A stretch of 12,339 nucleotides of DNA from Desulfuromonadaceae bacterium UBA6124 (GTDB lineage Bacteria > Desulfobacterota > Desulfuromonadia > Desulfuromonadales > Trichloromonadaceae): positions 5,069 through 17,407 of the forward strand of contig DIVU01000241.1 in assembly GCA_002423365.1 (NCBI GenBank), written 5' to 3'. The translations under genes were made by a program, and so were the position numbers. Positions 7,268 to 12,339 of this stretch are shown here, in pieces (the stretch's first letter is position 1; each line of letters begins with the position of its first letter). The notes under the pieces were generated by a model. The model saw only the letters and a list, made by a program, of their open reading frames with translations, had not been told where the DNA came from and ran no database searches.

Positions 7268-7429
7268 TCGCCCGGAGAAAAGCCTCGCCCCGGCAACCGT
7301 GCTCCTCCTTGCAGGCCCACCCGGATGACGATTTAAAGGTGGAACTCGGCGGAGAAAAAGACTAAGATTCAACCCTTTGTAAGAACGACCGCGCGATCTT
7401 AATCCATACAATAGGGAGGTTTTCGTTTC

Positions 7430-9109
7430 ATGAGCAACGAAGGCAACAAGGTCATCTATTCGATGATCCGGGTCAGCAAGTTTTATGACAAAAAACCGGT
7501 TCTCAAAGATATTTCTCTCTCATATTTTTACGGGGCGAAAATCGGCGTCCTCGGTCTGAATGGTTCGGGCAAAAGTTCGCTGCTGCGCATCCTGGCCGGA
7601 GCCGACAAAGAGTTCAACGGCGAGACGATCCTCTCCCCCGGCTACACCGTTGGTTATCTGGAGCAGGAACCACTGGTGAACGAGGAACGGACGGTGCGGG
7701 AAGTGGTCGAGGAGGGGGTGCAGGAGACCGTCGATCTGCTCAAGGAGTTCGAGGAGATCAACCTCAAATTCGCCGAGCCGATGGACGACGACGCCATGAA
7801 CAAGCTCATTGAGCGCCAGGGGGTGGTGCAGGAACGCCTCGACAATCTCGATGCCTGGGATCTCGACAGCCGTCTGGAGATGGCCATGGATGCCCTGCGC
7901 TGTCCGCCCGCCGACACCCCCGTCAAAATTTTGTCCGGCGGTGAAAAGCGCCGGGTCGCCCTCTGCCGCCTGCTGCTGCAGAAGCCGGACATCCTGCTCC
8001 TTGACGAGCCGACCAATCATCTCGACGCCGAGAGCGTGGCCTGGCTCGAACATCATCTGCAACGTTACGCCGGCACCATTATCGCCGTCACCCATGATCG
8101 CTACTTCCTTGACAACGTGGCCGGCTGGATTCTCGAACTGGATCGCGGCGAGGGGATCCCCTGGAAGGGCAACTATTCGTCCTGGCTGGAGCAGAAGGAA
8201 GAGCGTCTGCGCCGCGAGGAAAAGTCCGAGTCGAACCGGCAGAAAACGCTGGAGCGGGAACTGGAGTGGATCCGCATGTCGCCGAAGGGGCGCCACGCGA
8301 AGAGCCAGGCGCGTATCAGCGCCTACGAGAAGCTGCTTGGCCAGGAGGCGGAGAAGCGCGAGAAGGATCTCGAACTCTATATTCCGCCGGGACCGCGCCT
8401 GGGCGATGTGGTCATCGAAGCAAAGGATGTGAGCAAGGGCTATGGTGATCGGCTGCTGGTCGAAGGGCTGAATTTTCAGTTGCCGCCGGGCGGCATCGTC
8501 GGCGTGATCGGTCCCAACGGCGCCGGGAAGTCGACCCTGTTCAAGATGATCTGCGGCCAGGAAAAACCCGACGCGGGAACGATCCGGGTCGGCGACACGG
8601 TGCAGCTGGCCTATGTCGATCAGAACCGCGCCCTCGATCCCGAGAAATCCATCTGGGAAGAAATTACTGGTGGGCAGGAACAGCTGCAGCTTGGCAAGCA
8701 GCTGGTCAATTCCCGCGCCTACGTGTCCCGTTTCAACTTCTCCGGCACCGAGCAGCAGAAGAAGGTCGGCACCCTCTCCGGCGGCCAGCGCAACCGGGTG
8801 CATCTGGCCAAGATGCTGAAAGAAGGGGCCAACGTGCTCCTGCTCGACGAACCGACCAACGACCTCGACGTCGACACAATGCGAGTGTTGGAGCAGGGGC
8901 TAATTGAATTCCCCGGCTGCGCGATGGTCATCAGCCACGATCGGTTCTTTCTCGATCGCATCGCCACTCATTTGCTCATCATGGAAGGAAACGGGAAGAC
9001 GCGCTGGTTCGAAGGCAACTTTGCTGACTACGAGCAGGCCGTACTGGCCGACGACCCTAATCGAGTAGCCCACCGGAGGGGCAAGTACAAGCGGCTAACG
9101 CTCCGCTGA
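7430..9109 (+). CDS. ettA: ABC-F ATPase, energy-dependent translational throttle protein EttA
   Basis: The 559-residue protein has two ABC domains and no membrane segments. Domain 1 has Walker A GLNGSGKS (42-49), signature LSGGEKRR (about 168) and Walker B LLLDEPTNHLD (about 189). Domain 2 has Walker A GPNGAGKS (about 361), signature LSGGQRNR (about 448) and Walker B LLLDEPTNDLD (about 470). A charged linker (about 240-325, with RMSPKGRHAKSQAR) is the arm that contacts tRNA in the ribosomal E site. Length and motifs match EttA, which gates the first elongation steps according to the ATP/ADP ratio. AGGGAGGT lies 9 nt before the ATG. From about residue 480 the codon choice shifts (CTA, CGA, ACA and TTG become more frequent), and the tail after FEGNFADYE is unlike the usual kkRLG...PhRiKYk ending although KYKRLT is kept. 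The last ~75 codons may therefore derive from a different lineage. Confidence 0.93.
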   Translation: MSNEGNKVIYSMIRVSKFYDKKPVLKDISLSYFYGAKIGVLGLNGSGKSSLLRILAGADKEFNGETILSPGYTVGYLEQEPLVNEERTVREVVEEGVQETVDLLKEFEEINLKFAEPMDDDAMNKLIERQGVVQERLDNLDAWDLDSRLEMAMDALRCPPADTPVKILSGGEKRRVALCRLLLQKPDILLLDEPTNHLDAESVAWLEHHLQRYAGTIIAVTHDRYFLDNVAGWILELDRGEGIPWKGNYSSWLEQKEERLRREEKSESNRQKTLERELEWIRMSPKGRHAKSQARISAYEKLLGQEAEKREKDLELYIPPGPRLGDVVIEAKDVSKGYGDRLLVEGLNFQLPPGGIVGVIGPNGAGKSTLFKMICGQEKPDAGTIRVGDTVQLAYVDQNRALDPEKSIWEEITGGQEQLQLGKQLVNSRAYVSRFNFSGTEQQKKVGTLSGGQRNRVHLAKMLKEGANVLLLDEPTNDLDVDTMRVLEQGLIEFPGCAMVISHDRFFLDRIATHLLIMEGNGKTRWFEGNFADYEQAVLADDPNRVAHRRGKYKRLTLR

Positions 9110-9113
9110 GTTG

Positions 9114-9135
9114 AAACGACCGCGTTGGTCGTTTT
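9114..9135 (+). terminator. Intrinsic terminator after ettA
   Basis: A perfect 8-bp stem (AAACGACC at 9114-9121 with GGTCGTTT at 9127-9134) and a 5-nt loop begins 5 nt past the ettA stop. Its 3' arm ends in TTTT, giving a short U tract. The stem is A/T-ended, so it may work in both directions. Confidence 0.65.
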
Positions 9136-9499
9136 GAAAGATTTACAGGTATTCCGCCCCATCGACATCGGCATCGTCGCGGATTTCCTCTTTCGGGCAT
9201 TCCACGAAACGGGCCCAGACGGCGGGAATCGGGGCCTTTTCGTCGTTTCGCGAATCTGCTATTGGAGAAACCCCTATCGCATGGCACATTATTAGCACAC
9301 ACAGAGTGACGGGACGACAGGATGTTGCCCCGATCGCGCTATCCCTCGCACTGTGGGGTATCGCGTGCTGTTACTGTTTTCGATCGGATTCGGCCAAGGC
9401 TTCGCGTCCCGCACGCGAGGGAGACTGCCCGCAACAGTCATACGCCAACTATGATCGAAGGCTGACTCGGAGAATGGATTCCCACGGTCAGGTGATACA
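9136..9499. other. Intergenic region without a supported gene
   Basis: About 360 nt between the ettA terminator and the small membrane protein gene. Open frames here (for example 9306-9542 plus and 9057-9302 minus) lack ribosome binding sites and recognisable protein character. The only signal seen is a sigma-54-like box at 9282-9297. This is also the latest point at which the apparent change of genomic background can be placed. Confidence 0.5.
9282..9297 (+). promoter_or_regulatory. Sigma-54-like box upstream of the small membrane protein gene
   Basis: TGGCACATTATTAGCA has a full TGGCAC -24 element and exact GG-N10-GC spacing, with TA instead of TT before the -12 GC. The predicted start near 9308 would leave an untranslated leader of about 190 nt before 9500, which is long and lowers confidence. 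Confidence 0.25.
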
Positions 9500-9778
9500 A
9501 TGGTTCTTTTGGAAGGTCACGCCGTTGCTTGGGCGGTCGTAGTGGTTCAGTCGTTGGGTATAGCAAGCGCTTGTTTGGCGCGTCTCAGCCAGGGTTGTAC
9601 GTGCCAACGGCCATTTCAAATCTTTCTTTTCTTATGTCTTGCCATGGTTGCCGCCGCGGGCGTCGTCTCGTTTCGATTCGGGCCGGAGTGCTGGCTCACG
9701 TCCGGCACCTTGTTGGCCGTGATGCTCGTTTCGGCGACATTCCCATTGGGTCGCACTCGCGAAGCGACGGCGTGGTAG
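9500..9778 (+). CDS. Small three-helix membrane protein of unknown function
   Basis: The 92-residue product has three predicted hydrophobic segments (about residues 8-26, 39-58 and 65-82). They are separated by a short basic, cysteine-containing turn (SQGCTCQRPF) and by FGPECWLTSG. AGGTGA sits 4 nt before the ATG, the best ribosome binding site in this interval, and this is the frame with consistent membrane-protein character; two overlapping open frames do not show it. It ends 61 nt before tsaD on the same strand, with a weak hairpin between. The organisation (SLGIASACLARLSQG, a helix, then GPECWLTSGTLLAVM) reminds me of short uncharacterised planctomycete proteins, from memory only. Function is unknown; three cysteines in or near loops might matter. 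Confidence 0.6.
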   Translation: MVLLEGHAVAWAVVVVQSLGIASACLARLSQGCTCQRPFQIFLFLCLAMVAAAGVVSFRFGPECWLTSGTLLAVMLVSATFPLGRTREATAW

Positions 9779-9781
9779 TCG

Positions 9782-9803
9782 CGCCGCACGGCGTTTTTCT
9801 TTC
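9782..9803 (+). terminator. Weak hairpin with T-rich tail between the membrane protein gene and tsaD
   Basis: CGCC-GCAC-GGCG (9782-9793) followed by TTTTTCTTT. The stem is only 4 bp, so termination would be partial at best. If active, it would uncouple tsaD from the upstream gene. Confidence 0.3.
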
Positions 9804-9839
9804 TCTTGCCGGCAATACTGCCGCGAGCGGGTTCGTCTG

Positions 9840-10871
<1,032 letters not shown>

Positions 10872-10875
10872 AGAG

Positions 10876-11030
10876 AAGCACGAAACGCGAAATCCTAAAT
10901 CCGAAACAAGCACGAATGACAAAAGCTCAAAATTCAAAACGGGGCGTCGGACGTGCGCCAGCGTTTCGGTCATTTGGGTTTCGTGCTTTGGATTTGTTTC
11001 GGATTTCGAAATTCGGACTTCGGATTTGTC
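10876..11030. repeat. Degenerate inverted-repeat element of CGAAATCC-type words between convergent genes
   Basis: Two arms made of short A-rich words (GAAATCC, AAATCCGAAACAA, GCACGAA, TGAC) on the left and their complements on the right. AAATCCGAAACAA at 10897-10909 is exactly complementary to 10994-11006, GCACGAA at 10910-10916 to 10980-10986, and TGAC at 10917-10920 to 10969-10972. A GC-rich centre (10941-10961) separates the arms. It fills the whole gap between tsaD and the convergent MIF gene and would fold into a long imperfect hairpin in either transcript. Elements built this way are, from memory, common between genes in planctomycete genomes. It has no transposase and no clear target-site duplication. 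Confidence 0.75.
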
Positions 11031-11384
11031 TTACCCGAATGTCTTGCCGTTCCAGGCCCAGTGGCTGGCGGCCACTTCCTGAAAAGTGATATACACCCGG
11101 TCCGCCGGGATGGCCAACTCCTTCTGGAGCATCTGGGTAATCTTGCCGGCCAGGCCCTGGTTGACAGACTTGCTCAGCCCGCCGATGGCCTTAATGGTCA
11201 CCAGCGCACAGGGCTCCGCCCCGCCGCTCATGACCATGGCCACCCGATCCCGTACACAGGCCATCACGTACTGCTCCGGCTTGCCGGTCCCCTCGGCGGC
11301 CAGCCGGGACAGCCCCGCGACCAGTGCCTGCCTCTTGCCGGCGTCGGCCACTTCACACGACGTATCCAGTTCAATCAACGGCAT
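11031..11384 (-). CDS. MIF (macrophage migration inhibitory factor) family tautomerase
   Basis: The 117-residue product is homologous to human MIF along its whole length. After Met removal the N terminus is the catalytic proline (PLIELDTS). The TGKPEQYV segment carries the active-site lysine, and AEPCALVTIKAIG aligns with SEPCALCSLHSIG. DRVYITF and AWNGKTFG align with DRVYINY and GWNNSTFA, keeping the tyrosine, tryptophan and phenylalanine of the pocket. MIF proteins are trimeric, and phenylpyruvate/dopachrome tautomerase activity is the known reaction of the family. Two changes stand out: CALC has become CALV, so the thiol-oxidoreductase motif is lost, and the pocket asparagine (human N97) is threonine. 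I start at 11384 because GGGAG lies 6 nt upstream and the proline must be residue 2; the frame stays open 42 codons further but unlike the family. The physiological substrate is unknown. Confidence 0.9.
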   Translation of the reverse strand: MPLIELDTSCEVADAGKRQALVAGLSRLAAEGTGKPEQYVMACVRDRVAMVMSGGAEPCALVTIKAIGGLSKSVNQGLAGKITQMLQKELAIPADRVYITFQEVAASHWAWNGKTFG

Positions 11385-11401
11385 CGTCAACTCCCTTCCA
11401 T

Positions 11402-11429
11402 GTAGGGTCGAATCATCGTTCGCCCCTAC
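11402..11429. repeat. Palindromic hairpin upstream of the MIF gene (REP-like)
   Basis: GTAGGG (11402-11407) and CGAA (11409-11412) pair with TTCG (11419-11422) and CCCTAC (11424-11429) across one T/C mismatch and a 6-nt loop. It lies 17 nt upstream of the MIF start. A related half-site, TTCGCCCTAC, recurs at 11521-11530, suggesting a dispersed repeat family. Confidence 0.5.
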
Positions 11430-11659
11430 GATACCACCGACCCACCCGGCTCGCAACTCGCGCTTTGTCGGCCCCGGAAGGATCTGCTGAAAGTAGTAGT
11501 GTGAAGACAAATTTGAGGCTTCGCCCTACCGGCCCCGTCTTTTTGTTGTCCCAAGGCGACTCCCTGGGGATAATGTCGGGCGTATGGGCAGAATCATGCC
11601 GATGCCCTGAGCCTCATTGCCACATCGCATGCGGAGAAAAGGCTATTAGGAGAGCGAGA

Positions 11660-12339
11660 ATGAGAGCGTCAAAATATGTCACGATTGGGCTGGTGCTTTT
11701 CACGGTGGGGGCGTTGGTGCTGCCGGTGCACGGATCGCAGCAGGCCGCAGAGAAGAGAGCCTCGAATACCTGGCAGATGAGGTGTGTAATCAAAGTGACG
11801 GCCGACTCGGACGTCTTGCCTCTGAGCCTTGAACTCGTGGAATCCCTGCTGCGAAGCGACGCCGTCGCGGGCGAAGCGGCCCGAAACACGTGGCCCAAGG
11901 GACACGGGGCACACGATTCGTTCTTCGACATCCGGCCCATGGAGGGCCCGGGCTTCGCCCCGCCCGAAACCGTGGGCCCGCTTCCGCCCGAAACACGGAC
12001 GGTGCTGTTCGGGCTGCACGTCCACCTCGACAATGACGTCGGCCCCGTTGCCCGCGAGTTCGGCAATGCTCTGGTCGAGAACCTCCGCTCCGAGTTGCGC
12101 AAGGCGTTCACCGCGCATAGCGAGGATCTCAAGAGACAACTCAAGGAGGCTGAAAGCCAGCGGCAGGCGATCCGCACGGAGTTCGAGGACATGCTCCGCC
12201 GGAACACATTCGCCTCGCCGCAGCCGATCCAACCGGACCTCACCGATGAGACCATTCACAAGCAATTGCAGACGGTCGTCGATCTGTCGGCCATCACGCA
12301 GCAGACACCGGCGAATGAAGCCTTTGAGATCCTGAGGAA
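11660..12339 (+). CDS. Secreted protein of unknown function, 3' end beyond the window
   Basis: The frame is open from ATG 11660 to the window edge (226 codons plus two bases) with no stop, so the gene is incomplete at its 3' end. AGGAGAG (11648-11654) lies 5 nt before the ATG. Residues 1-25 form a signal peptide (basic start, hydrophobic core TIGLVLFTVGALVL, cleavage near VHG-S). A proline-rich segment (about 95-112: PGFAPPETVGPLPPET) precedes a beta-like stretch (VLFGLHVHLDN) and a charged helical or coiled-coil region (about 130-180: LRSELRKAF, LKRQLKEAESQRQ). The last segment (VDLSAITQQTPANEAFEIL) resembles, from memory, the start of secretin-N/STN-like modules in planctomycete exported proteins. 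Function is unknown. The opposite-strand frames over this interval are not genes. Confidence 0.7.
   Translation, partial: MRASKYVTIGLVLFTVGALVLPVHGSQQAAEKRASNTWQMRCVIKVTADSDVLPLSLELVESLLRSDAVAGEAARNTWPKGHGAHDSFFDIRPMEGPGFAPPETVGPLPPETRTVLFGLHVHLDNDVGPVAREFGNALVENLRSELRKAFTAHSEDLKRQLKEAESQRQAIRTEFEDMLRRNTFASPQPIQPDLTDETIHKQLQTVVDLSAITQQTPANEAFEILR

Larger units (their letters stand above)
6875..7429. other. Divergent intergenic region between cytochrome c and ettA
   Basis: About 555 nt between divergently read genes. The cytochrome side holds a GC-rich leader, a 12-bp palindrome (6970-6981) and a weak sigma-54-like box (7001-7016). The middle (about 7025-7070) is A+T-rich. The ettA side holds TTGACC at 7174-7179 with a poor -10 (CAGAAT, 18-nt spacer), a 10-bp hairpin (7228-7267) and AGGGAGGT at 7413-7420 serving ettA. 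Short open frames in 7118-7411 have no homology I recognise and no good ribosome binding site. A TTG-started 63-codon frame at 7174-7365 is the only one with a plausible amino-acid make-up, and I do not call it. Confidence 0.5.

Noticed and set aside
7246..7330. Possible yybP-ykoY (manganese) or SAM-type riboswitch, from GGGGAGTA and a later CGGCAACC
   Set aside because: Only isolated words match. The rest of each consensus and the expected helices are not visible, and ettA is not a known target of either.
7174..7365. A 63-codon plus-strand frame starting with TTG
   Set aside because: Amino-acid make-up is not absurd, but there is no Shine-Dalgarno sequence, the start is a weak TTG overlapping a possible -35 element, and I recognise no homologue. 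Left as a question under the ettA leader finding.
7118..7411. A 97-codon minus-strand frame in the ettA leader
   Set aside because: Arginine/proline-rich translation, no ribosome binding site, and no recognisable motif; it looks like chance coding in GC-rich DNA.
9306..9542. A 78-codon plus-strand frame overlapping the start of the three-helix protein gene
   Set aside because: It lacks a ribosome binding site and overlaps the better-supported gene by 43 nt in another frame; its C-terminal half has no coherent composition.
11829..12335. A 168-codon plus-strand frame near the right edge, and minus-strand frames of 198 and 213 codons over the same interval
   Set aside because: All are R/S/P-rich shadows of the frame starting at 11660, which has a ribosome binding site, a signal peptide and coherent secondary-structure character.

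Overview
The window looks like two pieces of DNA of different origin that meet near 8.9-9.3 kb. The left ~9 kb suggests an anaerobic, respiring Desulfuromonadales/Geobacter-type deltaproteobacterium: a Tat-exported molybdoenzyme operon, a large outer-membrane beta-barrel of the DUF3373 type, a small periplasmic c-type cytochrome and an ABC-F protein close to EttA. The right ~3.2 kb suggests a planctomycete: a TsaD of planctomycete flavour, a small three-helix membrane protein, a degenerate intergenic inverted repeat built on CGAAATCC-type words, a bacterial MIF homologue and a secreted coiled-coil protein. These affiliations are recognition from protein and repeat style, not database results. 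A metagenomic assembly join or a real transfer/recombination event would both explain the pattern.

Left region, leftward strand. Read in the direction of transcription: a catalytic molybdopterin subunit (4098 to 1885), a four-cluster ferredoxin subunit (1856 to 1302) and a NrfD-type membrane subunit (1291 to 128). They are tightly spaced and close with a strong intrinsic terminator (60-86). This is a three-subunit complex of the Psr/Phs/Arr class that would exchange electrons between the quinone pool and a periplasmic substrate. Upstream, on the same strand, lie the porin (6361 to 4526) with its own terminator and a monoheme cytochrome c (6874 to 6554). Candidate sigma-54 promoters with exact GG-N10-GC spacing precede the molybdoenzyme operon and the porin, and a weaker one precedes the cytochrome, so the three units may be co-regulated. 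A plausible picture is that the porin admits the substrate, the periplasmic enzyme converts it and the cytochrome is an extra electron carrier. The substrate cannot be read from the sequence.

Middle, rightward strand. A 555-bp divergent intergenic region with a 10-bp perfect hairpin precedes ettA (7430-9109), which ends at a small terminator (9114-9135).

Right region. 9136-9499 has no convincing gene. A 92-residue membrane protein (9500-9778) and tsaD (9840-10871, the tRNA t6A enzyme) follow on the plus strand. tsaD converges on the MIF/tautomerase gene (11384 to 11031) across the inverted-repeat element, and a secreted protein gene (11660 onwards) runs off the right edge. No tRNA, rRNA, CRISPR array, transposase or integrase was seen.
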